Assembly (NCBI GenBank): GCA_963782595.1
Contig: CAWAKJ010000001.1
Coordinates: 620,001-684,000 of the forward strand
From: JAMQPK01 sp963782595
GTDB lineage: Bacteria > Acidobacteriota > Vicinamibacteria > Vicinamibacterales > JAMQPK01
Reading direction: 5' to 3'
Length of the DNA stretch: 64,000 bases
The position numbers were made by a program, and so were the translations under genes. The notes below the pieces were generated by a model that searched no databases, had not been told where the DNA came from, and saw only the letters and a list, made by a program, of their open reading frames with translations. Below, one piece after another: positions 46,039-55,400 of the stretch (position 1 is its first letter; the number at the start of each line of letters is the position of its first letter).

Positions 46039-47506
46039 TTAATTCGCGTTAACGCGAACGTCCGTTGTCGACACGTGCGCGCCGGTGTTCTCGCCGGCTT
46101 GGGCTACCAGCGTGTGGAGAGTGACGGTGAAGGTGCTGCCTTCGCCCTGCTTGCTCGTCACGTCGATTTGTGCGCCATGGCGGCCGGCGATCCACTTCGC
46201 CAATGCCAGTCCGAGCCCTGCGCCATCCGTCGGCCGTGAGCGGGATGAATCGGCCCGATAGAACCGGTCGAAGAGCAGGGGAATCGACTCAGGCGATATC
46301 CCCACTCCGCTATCGCTGATCGAGAGGCGGGCGCGTGTGTCTTTGGACGAAAGCGCCATCGAGATTCGGCCGCCCTCTGGCGTGAACTTGATCGCGTTGT
46401 CGAGCAGAATCAGGACCAGCCGCTCCAGCCATCCGGCATCGCCTTCGACCATGACCCCTGGAGGGGCCTCGCATGTCAGGGTCATCCCCTGGGCAGAGGC
46501 CACCGGCTCGATCTGCTCGGCCATCGCGGAACAGAGCTCGGACAAGTCGATTGGCTGGTGGCCGATCGTGATCTCTCCGGCCTCGGCCCTTGCCAATGTA
46601 AGAATCTGATTGATCAGTCGCGTGAGCCGGTCGTACTCGTCGATCTGATCGGCGATCCGCTCCCGCAGCTCATCAGCCGGGAGCGACTGCGTGAGGGCGA
46701 GCTCGGCCTCGCCTCGAAGGATGGCGAGAGGCGTTCTCAGCTCGTGCGCAAGCGCCGCGCTGAACTGCCGCATCTCCTCCACCGACGCTTCGACTCGGCC
46801 AAGCGCGCGATTGAATGCCCGGGTCACCTGATCGAGCTCGTCACCTGTCCCGCGATCCGACAACCGCTCGTGCAGGCTCGCAATCCCAATCCGTTGCGTG
46901 GCATGCGCCAGCCGGGAGAGCGGTGAGAGTGCGCGCCCGGCCAGCCAGCGTCCGAGGATCGCCGCACAGACAAGACCACTCAGGATTCGCCACAGCAATG
47001 AGCGGTCGAAGCCCACAAGCGTTCGATCGACGCGATCGAGCAGCTCGCCGACCTGTACCACATAGGCTTCGCGTGGATTCGGGGAAATGACGCTGGTGGA
47101 GAAGCGCATCCTCCCGCGATCGGTCTGCACGTCGCGGGAACCTGGACGTGCGCGGAATTCTGCGATCTCGGCAGGGGTGTAATGCAAACCCAGGGACTCG
47201 AAACCCGGCGACTGCGTGAGGAGGCGTCCACCATCTGCATCGTACACCTGGTAATAGCGTGTCGCGTCGGCGATGAACGCGGCTTGCTCGGGATCGTCCT
47301 TGTTGTACACGAGTAACGGGTACACGGTTCTGGAACTGAAGGTAGCCGTGCAGCGCGCGCGCCTTCTCCTCCACGCCTTCTGTTGCCGCCTGATCGAGCT
47401 GGCGTACCAGCGTGGAGTGATACACGACGCCAAGGCCGGTCAGGATCACAGCGAGGATCCCCGTGTAGACCAGTGTCAGCGACGTGCGAAGCGGAAGCGG
47501 CTTCAC
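46039..47506 (-). pseudogene. Histidine kinase gene interrupted by a frameshift
   Basis: From GTG 47506 the first frame gives VKPLPLRTSLTLVYTG with a membrane span, then reads to ARALHGYLQFQNR. The following sensor text (LLVYNKDDPEQAAFIADATR) is in a different frame, and the switch lies near 47315-47330. The rest is intact: second membrane span, HAMP, HisKA (ALAHELRTPLA), N box (DNAIKF), G1 (DSGVGI) and G2 (GLGLAL). GTGA overlap with the response regulator stop indicates a CusS/CusR-like pair. A sequencing error would restore a normal kinase. Confidence 0.82.
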
Positions 47507-48177
47507 GTGGGCTTCTCCGTCAGCATGTAGCCGACACCCCGAACCGTGTGGATGAGCGGCCGCGCCGCGCCGCGGTCGATCTTGTTCCGGAGCGAATTGA
47601 TATGCACCTCGACAACATTGCTGATGCTGTCGAAGTGAATGTCCCACACGTGCTCGATGATGTGCGAACGCGTCACCGGGCGGTCGCAGTTGTTGATGAG
47701 AAACTCGAGCAGCGCGTATTCCCTGGGCTTCAGCTCGATTGGGCGTCCGCCTCGCGACACTTTCCGGCGAATGGTGTCGATTTCGAGATCGGCGACGCGC
47801 AGCTTTGTGTCTCTCGGTTTCCCTCGACGGAGCAGCGCGCGGATCCGCGCGGACAGTTCCGCAAGGATGAACGGCTTGCCCATGTAGTCGTCTGCCCCGA
47901 CGTTCAGGCCGGCGACCCGCTCGTCCGGTGACGACTGCGCGCTCAGGATCAGCACCGGCAGCTCGGCTTTGCTTGCGCGGATGTCACGCAGCACCTGAAA
48001 GCCGGATCGGCCGGGAAGCATGAGATCGAGCACGACGCAGTCGTACTCGATCATCCGGGCCTGCACGCCGGCCTCGTCGCCGTCGTTGAGCACATCGACC
48101 GCAAAGCCTTCTTCTCCGAGGCCCTTCTGGATGAAGCTCGCCACTTTCCGGTCGTCTTCAACGACGAGGATGCGCAT
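47503..48177 (-). CDS. OmpR-family response regulator
   Basis: This is a two-domain response regulator, 224 aa. The receiver has the acidic pair D8/D9, phosphoacceptor D51 in VLDLMLPG, and K101 in GKPF. The C-terminal winged helix has ELKPREYALLEFLINN and the recognition helix SNVVEVHINSLRNKID. It most resembles the CusR/CopR subgroup by pattern. Its stop overlaps the GTG start of the kinase. Confidence 0.93.
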   Translation of the reverse strand: MRILVVEDDRKVASFIQKGLGEEGFAVDVLNDGDEAGVQARMIEYDCVVLDLMLPGRSGFQVLRDIRASKAELPVLILSAQSSPDERVAGLNVGADDYMGKPFILAELSARIRALLRRGKPRDTKLRVADLEIDTIRRKVSRGGRPIELKPREYALLEFLINNCDRPVTRSHIIEHVWDIHFDSISNVVEVHINSLRNKIDRGAARPLIHTVRGVGYMLTEKPT

Positions 48178-48308
48178 AGATCGTTTGCATTCTAAGTCGA
48201 GGCCGACGGTCTCGTCCTTACCTTAACTGGAATTAATCATCCGATCAGGTTTGTCTCAGGTCGCCCACGTCACACTGGTTGTGGATGAACCCTAACAGGA
48301 GACGAGTC

Positions 48309-48670
48309 ATGCGTTGCGCAATCAAAGCAGCCTTCATCGTCGGAATGCTCGTGGTCCCGGCCGTCGGCTCCGCCGCCAGCCCCGCGCCTTCACCTGCCCA
48401 GACAGCCGCTAAACGTCCACTCAACAGGTACCTGTCGCCAGCCATGCGACGACCGGCGTGGTGAAGTCCGTCGACGCCGGTTCTCTCGTAATTACCCGTT
48501 CGGGAAAGCCAGGAGGCGAGATGACCTTCGTCCTGAACCCATTGACCCATCGGGAAGGCGCGGTCGCGGTGGGGTCGACGGTGTCCGTTCGGTACCGCGA
48601 GGACGGAAAGACGTACATTGCAACGGCCATTACGGCCAAGCCAGCAAAACAGCAGGCTGCTCACAAGTAG
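48309..48670 (+). pseudogene. Broken small secreted-protein gene (frameshift)
   Basis: From ATG 48309 (ribosome-binding site AGGAGA) the product starts MRCAIKAAFIVGMLVVPAVG with a signal peptide and Ala/Pro linker, then hits a stop at 48464. A different frame continues QQVPVASHATTGVVKSVDAG and on through PLTHREGAVAVGSTVSVRYR to AKQQAAHK. The frame break lies near 48415-48425. Joined, the two parts make a coherent signal peptide plus small beta-rich domain. Function unknown. Confidence 0.72.
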
Positions 48671-48694
48671 GCTGACTCTGGCGATGACGGGTTT

Positions 48695-48786
48695 GATGGT
48701 TCGCGCGAGCGAACCATCACGGCTCGGGCTCGCTGCTGCCGGAAACCCCGGACAAGGCACCCGGAGGCAGTAGCGGGCCGAGCCGT
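48695..48786 (+). other. Structured intergenic region with GNRA-capped hairpin
   Basis: GATGGTTCGC (48695-48704) and GCGAACCATC (48709-48718) form a 10-bp stem with loop GCGA. ACGGCTCGG (48719-48727) and CCGAGCCGT (48778-48786) close a second, larger stem. GCTGCTGCC and GGCAGTAGC inside it can also pair. It could be the 5' leader of the downstream small HTH gene or a terminator. I matched it to no known riboswitch. Confidence 0.4.
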
Positions 48787-48836
48787 CACATCGGTTCGAG
48801 CGCGATACCCCAACACTTGATGCAGGGAGGACGCAA

Positions 48837-49046
48837 ATGCCGCCCGTTCAGCTGAATATCGAAGACTGGCTGGCGCTGATCCAGGCGGAGTACAGCGCGA
48901 CGCCCGGACTCAGCCTCACCCCGGAGCAAGCAGAGCGTCTATGGGGCCTCGACGAGTGCACGTGCGGGGCCTTGTTCGAAGCCCTCGAGTTCGCCAGGGT
49001 TCTCCGACGCACGACGAAAAACACGTACGTGCGGGCGGTCGCATAG
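48837..49046 (+). CDS. Small helix-turn-helix-like protein, paralogue 2
   Basis: The 69-aa product contains WLALIQAEYSATPGLSLT and RLWGLDECTCGALFEALE, matching paralogue 1 at 44810-45061 nearly residue for residue in its core. It ends in a wing-like LRRTTKNTYVRAV. GGGAGG precedes the ATG. It is probably co-transcribed with the following gene, 25 bp downstream. Confidence 0.68.
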   Translation: MPPVQLNIEDWLALIQAEYSATPGLSLTPEQAERLWGLDECTCGALFEALEFARVLRRTTKNTYVRAVA

Positions 49047-49071
49047 CGCGCGTGGCTCCTGGAGGTGTTGT

Positions 49072-49533
49072 ATGAAAACTGTCATACCACGTCAGCGTAT
49101 CCCGCGGTCGTTCCTTTCTGAAGCCGAGCGCCGCAATCTGATCAGCAAAGCGTTCGTGATCAGGCCCGATGCTGACGGCTACGAACATTTCGAGGTGCGT
49201 CCGGGTGTCGCCAGGCGGGATCTCGATCGAGCGCACAGCGAAATCAAGAAGCGGCGCCGTCTGTTAGCAGCATTTGTCTGGCCCGCTCCTGCTCCGGAGT
49301 CCTTTCGCGTGTGGCATCTCAATAAGAGCGAGGGTTGGAAGCCACAGGTCCACTACCTGAGCACAACACACAACACACCTGCGAGTCGCCAAGTGCGCGT
49401 CTCGGATCTCGTCAAAGAGGTCGAGGACTACAGGAAGCGCGCTCCCGCCGAGGTCTTCACACGCCTCCTCGCCGCGGCGCTCGACGGCTTGCGGCACACG
49501 TTCTTCCTCAACGTTACGAGTGAGGGCGATTGA
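49072..49533 (+). CDS. Hypothetical protein
   Basis: The 153-aa product begins MKTVIPRQRIPRSFLSEAER. It has no signal peptide or membrane span, and it is basic in its middle (RDLDRAHSEIKKRRR). I recognise no family. A clear GGAGGTG ribosome-binding site precedes the ATG. It follows paralogue 2 of the HTH-like pair and converges with the SnoaL-like gene. Confidence 0.65.
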   Translation: MKTVIPRQRIPRSFLSEAERRNLISKAFVIRPDADGYEHFEVRPGVARRDLDRAHSEIKKRRRLLAAFVWPAPAPESFRVWHLNKSEGWKPQVHYLSTTHNTPASRQVRVSDLVKEVEDYRKRAPAEVFTRLLAAALDGLRHTFFLNVTSEGD

Positions 49534-49544
49534 GCCCATCGAGC

Positions 49545-50468
49545 CTAACGTGGGTCGGCAAACAACATCACCATATACCCAAGCTCGTGCCGCCCGACGC
49601 GGGCAAACCAGACTTCGGGACGCGAGTTCGTAGGGCTCGAGATTTCGACCTGCGCAATACGCCCCGGCGGAACCGGGCCCTTCAATATGTCGGCGATCGC
49701 CTCAGTGGTGACTTCCAATCCCGGCAGCGCGCCGATGTGTGCGCCTCCGGCCACGCGCTTCAAGTAATTGATGACGGCGCCAATCGCTTCTTTCGCTTCC
49801 TGCTCCGAGTCACCGTTATAGAACCAGAGCTGGATGCGGTTGAGCTGGTCGGCTCTGAACAGAAAGGAGATGTTCATCTTTCTGCCGTCGAACGTGTAGT
49901 TGGGACACTCGATGCCGCCTGTACGTGAGACATTCGTGTACGGGGTGCAATCGGCAACCCGGCTCACTTCTGCCTTCGACATGCCGAAGAAGTACCCTCC
50001 CACGCCACCGCGCTCGACCAGCCGCACACCGCTTTTGCCGCCGCCGCTCAGCGTGCCGATCTTCCATCGACCATCAACCAGCCGCCAGGCGATCGAGAAT
50101 GCTCCGACTGGCGTCGTGGTCATGCCTTTGCTCGTGCGTCCGTAGATCCCGTATGTTCCAGAGGTCTGGCCCATCTCTCCGGAATCTGCTGTGGACGACG
50201 TTTGAATCGTCAGCGCGAGCGTCAGCTCGCGGCTGAACAGGAACGGCGACCATTTGTCGAGAATCGCATCCGGTCCGTGCGCTTCGACAGGCAGGAAGAA
50301 GACGGCGTCGCTGGCAAGGAGCTGCCGGAAGGCCTCCCGGTCGGGAGCCGTCAGCGCCTCGATCAGCGCGCGCTCTGCCGATTGAAGCGGCGGCGCAGAT
50401 GCCGGCTGAGCGGCCAGCGCGGAAGCATTCAAGAAGAAAACAGCGGTGGCGAAAAGGCGGGCAATCAC
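49545..50468 (-). CDS. Secreted SnoaL/DUF4440-like protein
   Basis: The roughly 307-aa product has a signal peptide ending ALAAQ. A DUF4440-type (NTF2-like) domain follows: RALIEALTAPDREAFRQLLA and a long strand region. The C-terminal part (after VERGGVGGYFFG) is unlike SnoaL and has no recognised family. The GTG at 50468 has GGAGG five bases upstream; a TTG at 50498 is less likely. Confidence 0.7.
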   Translation of the reverse strand: MIARLFATAVFFLNASALAAQPASAPPLQSAERALIEALTAPDREAFRQLLASDAVFFLPVEAHGPDAILDKWSPFLFSRELTLALTIQTSSTADSGEMGQTSGTYGIYGRTSKGMTTTPVGAFSIAWRLVDGRWKIGTLSGGGKSGVRLVERGGVGGYFFGMSKAEVSRVADCTPYTNVSRTGGIECPNYTFDGRKMNISFLFRADQLNRIQLWFYNGDSEQEAKEAIGAVINYLKRVAGGAHIGALPGLEVTTEAIADILKGPVPPGRIAQVEISSPTNSRPEVWFARVGRHELGYMVMLFADPR

Positions 50469-50647
50469 ATCGGCCTCCAGAGGCAGGGCGTCGAGCAAAG
50501 CACGATCCAGCCGACTCTTGAAGGATTTGTACTGAAAGTGCGGTGAACGCCCCCGATCTTTGTTACGCCACCTACAGATGTGTAACGCAGCAACGAGGGC
50601 AACGAGGATTGCTCGAGAAGCTCGGCATTCACGCGCGCTGAAGGCCG

Positions 50648-51013
50648 TCAGTCGAGCTGAGCAATCATCACCGCGTAACCGTCCGGGTCCTGCACTTCGA
50701 ACTCTCCGATTGGCAGATAGAAGGGATGTGTGAGGGGGCCGGCTTCGATGCCGGCGGCGATGACCTCGTCGCGAAATGCGATGACGTCGTGCACATACAG
50801 GTAAAAGAAAATCCGCTGCTCAGACGATACGATCGGTTCGTCGGTCTTGTGCAGCATCAGGTTCGCCTTGCCGGCATTCAGCCAGACCCAGATCGGATCG
50901 GGCACGTTCTCGAGATGCTGGTTGGCGATCGCAAAGCCGAGCTTCCGATAGAACGCCACAGATCGCTGAACGTCCTTGACCCGCGCATATGGGACGAGCG
51001 CTCGATGGTCCAT
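50648..51013 (-). CDS. VOC-family (glyoxalase/bleomycin-resistance-like) protein
   Basis: The 121-aa product has the vicinal-oxygen-chelate fold pattern: VPYARVKDVQRSVAFYRKLG at the N-terminus and EVQDPDGYAVMIAQ at the C-terminus with the conserved Glu/Asp-Pro-Asp-Gly. Members bind a metal and serve as lyases, isomerases or antibiotic-binding proteins; the ligand here is unknown. Confidence 0.85.
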   Translation of the reverse strand: MDHRALVPYARVKDVQRSVAFYRKLGFAIANQHLENVPDPIWVWLNAGKANLMLHKTDEPIVSSEQRIFFYLYVHDVIAFRDEVIAAGIEAGPLTHPFYLPIGEFEVQDPDGYAVMIAQLD

Positions 51014-51046
51014 GACACTCCTGTGGGACTGCTCCGGCAGACGAGT

Positions 51047-51349
51047 TCAGGGTGTGCGGGCATCAGAGAGCACGCGCACTCTGTCGGCCACTGGACGGCG
51101 CTCGGCTACGCCCCGATACCACACGCTCACACGAATGCCGGGTTTGATGGCGGCAGGATTGCCCTCGTACATCGTCGTCTCGCGCAGCGTGACGGGAAGC
51201 CTCATCCCGGGATGGGCGACCAGCATCCACTCGCCTGCGTGGATCTCGGCGACGGTTCCCGTGGCGACGTGCTGGGTTGACGTGCCTCTCTCGGCCAATA
51301 CCAACAGCACCACAAACCCGACCGCCAGCAGTGCGATGAACATCCTCAT
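51047..51349 (-). CDS. Small membrane-anchored protein
   Basis: About 100 aa, starting MRMFIALLAVGFVVLLVLAE with one N-terminal membrane span. The remainder is beta-rich and periplasmic by prediction (GTVAEIHAGEWMLVA, GIRVSVWYRG). The ATG at 51349 is preferred over an upstream GTG at 51397. It is 33 bp upstream of the VOC gene on the same strand. Function unknown. Confidence 0.55.
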   Translation of the reverse strand: MRMFIALLAVGFVVLLVLAERGTSTQHVATGTVAEIHAGEWMLVAHPGMRLPVTLRETTMYEGNPAAIKPGIRVSVWYRGVAERRPVADRVRVLSDARTP

Positions 51350-51472
51350 GGGTGCTACGTCGTCACTGATAAGGATGCCATGATTCGGCACTCTCACAGT
51401 GCTCTCACTGTGCCGGTAGTATCATGGAGTGTTATCGATTGTTACCGAGTCGATTTGTCGAGCAAATCGCGC

Positions 51473-51601
<129 letters not shown>

Positions 51602-51755
51602 AAGCCAGCGAGCTCACTCCAACGACAGCGAAGGCGGACGGCTCTGCAGGCCAGGGACTTGTCACATCAAAAAGTTACGGAGGCTCGCTGTGACCGAGCG
51701 AACATCTGAGCGCGGCAACTATCCCCGAAGTATCCCCGCACGCACAAAGCAGCCC

Positions 51756-52396
51756 ATGAAGCTCCGTCATGCACGATTGATTTTGCTCATTTGGTTCGGT
51801 GCATCGCTCGGCACATCCGGCCAAAGTCGCGAGATGACGATCCCTGAGATTGTCAAGCTGACTGGGAAACCGGTTTATCAAGTAACGCTAGCAGAGTACT
51901 TACCGCAAACGCTGGACGAGATAGTCTCCAAGGCTGATTTGCTCGTGCATTGCACGGCCGCGTGATACGTTCGCAAACCTATTTGACTGGTGACCAGACA
52001 TCGCTTCGAACGGACTACGAGCTGTCGCCAATTCTCCTTGGCGCGAGGAGCGAGGGCTTCAATTTCAGGACCCCTCAAGTGTCATCGCCGATCACAGTTG
52101 TCAGAGCCATCGGCGACATAATGATTGACAATGTACGGGTCCAAGTCCTTCAAAGTCACTTGCGGTTCTTCACTGTTGGCGAAGAGTTGCTATTGTTTCT
52201 TCGATACAACAAAGTGATTGATCGGTACGCTATCGTGGGCAGCGGGCATTTTGGGATCAAAGACAATACCGTTTACCCATTGACCTCGCATGATCGCCAC
52301 ACGAAGTATGGAGGCTTGACTGTGACGCAGTTCCAAGCTGAAGTTATTCGAAGCGTTGGGACCAGTCCTCCTTCCCCCATTCAGGCCATCCCGTAA
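51756..52396 (+). pseudogene. Broken secreted-protein gene, 5-bp duplication frameshift
   Basis: From ATG 51756 the product starts MKLRHARLILLIWFGASLGT with a signal peptide and reads to DEIVSKADLLVHC before a stop at 51965. The continuing frame resumes at HGRVIRSQTYLTGDQ and ends RSVGTSPPSPIQAIP at 52396. The junction holds TGCATTGCAC (51946-51955), a 5-bp tandem duplication; removing five bases would rejoin the frames. The region is noticeably less GC-rich than neighbours and lies just after tRNA-Ser, suggesting transferred DNA. Function unknown. Confidence 0.72.
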
Positions 52397-52413
52397 CCGG
52401 TTCAGTACCGCGG

Positions 52414-55400
52414 TCACGGCTGCGGCCCGACCACGAGCACACCTGAGGGCGACACCGTCACCTCCGCGCCAGAGGTGCCACCGACAATCACCTCGCCGCC
52501 CACGCGATCGATTCGGAGAGGCATGTTGGGACGCAGGTTGAAGATCGCGTGACGGGCGCCTGCTAGGCTCGGTTCACGATAGCGCAAGGGCAACACAGGC
52601 TCGCCGCCACGGTCTTTCATCCACATCAAAATCCAAGGGTTGCTCGGACTTTCGACGACCGCGCCAATCCACGCCCCATCGGCGCTGGCCAGCGGCGTGG
52701 CTGCGGTGGGCGTCCCGAGGGTTCGCGAGTCGCCAGGCTGGAGTACGTGGAGAAACACGTGACGGCTCGTGCGATCCATCGGCCACGTTTCAATCCGTCC
52801 CCAACCCAGGTACTCGCGCGATCCGTCGGTCATCGCTGGTGTACCGAATGGCGTGCCCCCATCGAGATCCTGGAATTCCCGATCAGGACCGCCGAGAATC
52901 CGCATCCGGACGCGGTCGGGCCACACCGGGGTCACAAAGAGCGCCCCATGGGTATCCGGAGACTCGAAATCATCCGTTTTCAGCCCGCTGCGTTGATTCA
53001 CGACCCGCGCAACAGGCCGTCCGGAGGCCTCCCAGATGCCGGCCTGTGTTGCTTGCCCTCCCGCCAAAAAGTCAGATTGGGCAGCTGTCCAGACCTTCCA
53101 GATTGGTACGTCCGCTTCGTTGCGAAGAGCGACTCTATCGAGCACGACGACGTACTCGCTGTTGGTGGGACCGCGCAGATACACGAGCTCGCGTTCGACA
53201 GCATCTCCACGCTCGGTCCAGGCGAGTGTGGCATCGAACGCCACATAGTCTAATGATCCGCCGATCTCGTCCGCGATGATCGCACCGCGCAGTTCGATTT
53301 CATCGAGTCCACGCTCGAGCCAGAACGGGTCGAACGTCTTCGCCGGGGCGAACTGCAGAATCGACTCGGCTCCCCGGCGGATACCGATCACGTTCCGCGC
53401 CAGGTTCGTGCCGACGAAGTTCTCAACGACTCCTTCGCCGCTCTTGCCGTTCCCCGCGTGCAGGATCAGATTACCGAACTTGTGCAGCGTGAAGTCTCCG
53501 GCATCGGTACGAGGCTTATGCCCGTACATATCCCACGGCGTCGCCCAGGCGACCAGCTGCGTTGCGGATGGAGTCCAGTCGCTGCGAAATACATACTCGC
53601 CAAGGCCCAACCGCAGACTCGTCGGGACCACCGCCTGTGGCGGCGTGGCTGCGACGTGACGATCCCCGAACAGGAACCAGTAGAGTCCGGCGTTCACCCA
53701 GAGCTCTCCGCGGCGACGCATCTCGTCGGCGCACGATCGCTGCTCGTGTTCGCCAAGATGCAGCCATCGGGCCAGTCCGGCGCGGACGTCGCCCGCCCGG
53801 GCGAGCATGCCCCCGGTCAACTGCAGGCCGCGGCACCCGATGCCCGCGATCCCGTCGCTGATCACGCCCCAGCGTTCGAGATAGCGCCGGCCGTTGTCCG
53901 ACGATTGTCCATGCGGCTTGATATTGGCCGCCACGAACGCCGGATACTGTGCGAAGAACGGTACGTCCACGAAGTAGTTCGATCCCAGGGCCGAGGACAT
54001 CAAGGCGAACGGCAGGCCTAAGTTCAGGTGCCCTTCCTTGAGGTATCCGCCGGATCCTTCGTGCCAGCCGGTACCTTGGCCATAAAAATACTGGAGCTCG
54101 ACCAGGACCCGGTCCGTCCACACGCGATCGAACGTCTCGTACAGCGCGGCCTGCGTCGAACTGTCGGGGTAACTATCGCCGTAGAAGGCCAGAATCCCGA
54201 GCGTGTCGTGAATGTCGGCCGATGCGACGTTGTTGACGACCATGCTGTTGACGCCGTTCGCGGTCAGCGGATCCTTCCCTCGCCAATTCTTGGCCCAACT
54301 GCTGACGAAGGCGTCGACCACGAGTCGCCGTTCGGGTTCGGCCCAGTGCGAGGCGCACCAGTCGTATGCCGCGATGACCGGGAAATGCAGTGGATTCGAA
54401 AGGTCTGTCGCGATCGCGCTGTGCGACTGCCCATCTCCAGCGGCGATTGCAGGCAACAAGCGTTCGGCGTACGTCCACGAGCGCTCGCACAGCTTCCTGG
54501 ACGTGTCGATCGCCGCGCCGAAGCGGAACCCGCGAGATCGCAGCTCGTCCGGCTCGAGAACAGCGAGAAGCGCGTAGTTGAAGGCTCCCCAGGGATTCTC
54601 TACCTTGCGCTGGTCCTTGGACAGTGAGGGCCCAGCCAGCAGATCGATGAATTCCTGCAGTTCCTTTGCGTAGTGGCTCGCCAGGCGGTCGCGAAGACCG
54701 GGCAACTCGCCGCGCGTGATGAAGATGCGCGGGTGCTCCCCGCGCGCTATCGGGCTTCCGGGCGTGGGTGCAAGAGTGTGTGCCGCCTTCGATCCGGCAA
54801 CCAAAGCTGGCAATGGAGAGGTTGGGGGGCGCGCTGCGTCGTTTTGTCGTGCCTCGTCATTCGATCTCTCATCGGTCGCCCAATCGCTCGTGAAGATCTC
54901 CTCCAGAAAGAAATAGGCGTCATCGTTCCGCATCTGAATAGCGATTGCGCGCGGGATCGCCGCGGAGGATTCTGAGTCGCCGCCGGGGCTGCCCAGATGA
55001 ACAAACCGGTTTCCGCGAAGGCTCGCGAGCACCATCCCGCTGTGGATGCCACCCGTTGCGGGGTTGGCGAGCTGCGCCTCCAGATTCAGACCCTCTGCAA
55101 AAGCGACGGCGTTCACATGGCGGACCGTGGCACCGTTACCGCGCGGATCAGCCGGATCGTCATCGACGCGGTCCAGCAGAATCCGGACAGCCGCTCCACG
55201 ACGTGCGGCGGCGAGGTACGCCTCCAGCCGAGGATTGGGATGCCCCGCCTCATGGAGCTGCTCGACCAATACGGTGTCACCCGGCCCGGCCCGGTTCACG
55301 AGATTCAGCAACGCATCAAGTTCGCTGAGACACCGCTCTGGGCATCCGGCCAACGCGACCGGTACCGGTCCCGCAAGATGAAGTGGTGCGTTCCGGACGA

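Noticed and set aside
46045..46056. CGCGTTAACGCG palindrome as an operator
   Set aside because: It lies within the last codons of the kinase frame, so its regulatory role is doubtful.
52396..52405. ACCGGTTCAG, complement of CTGAACCGGT in tRNA-Ser, as an att site
   Set aside because: Only 10 bp and in inverse orientation; not a direct-repeat att pair.
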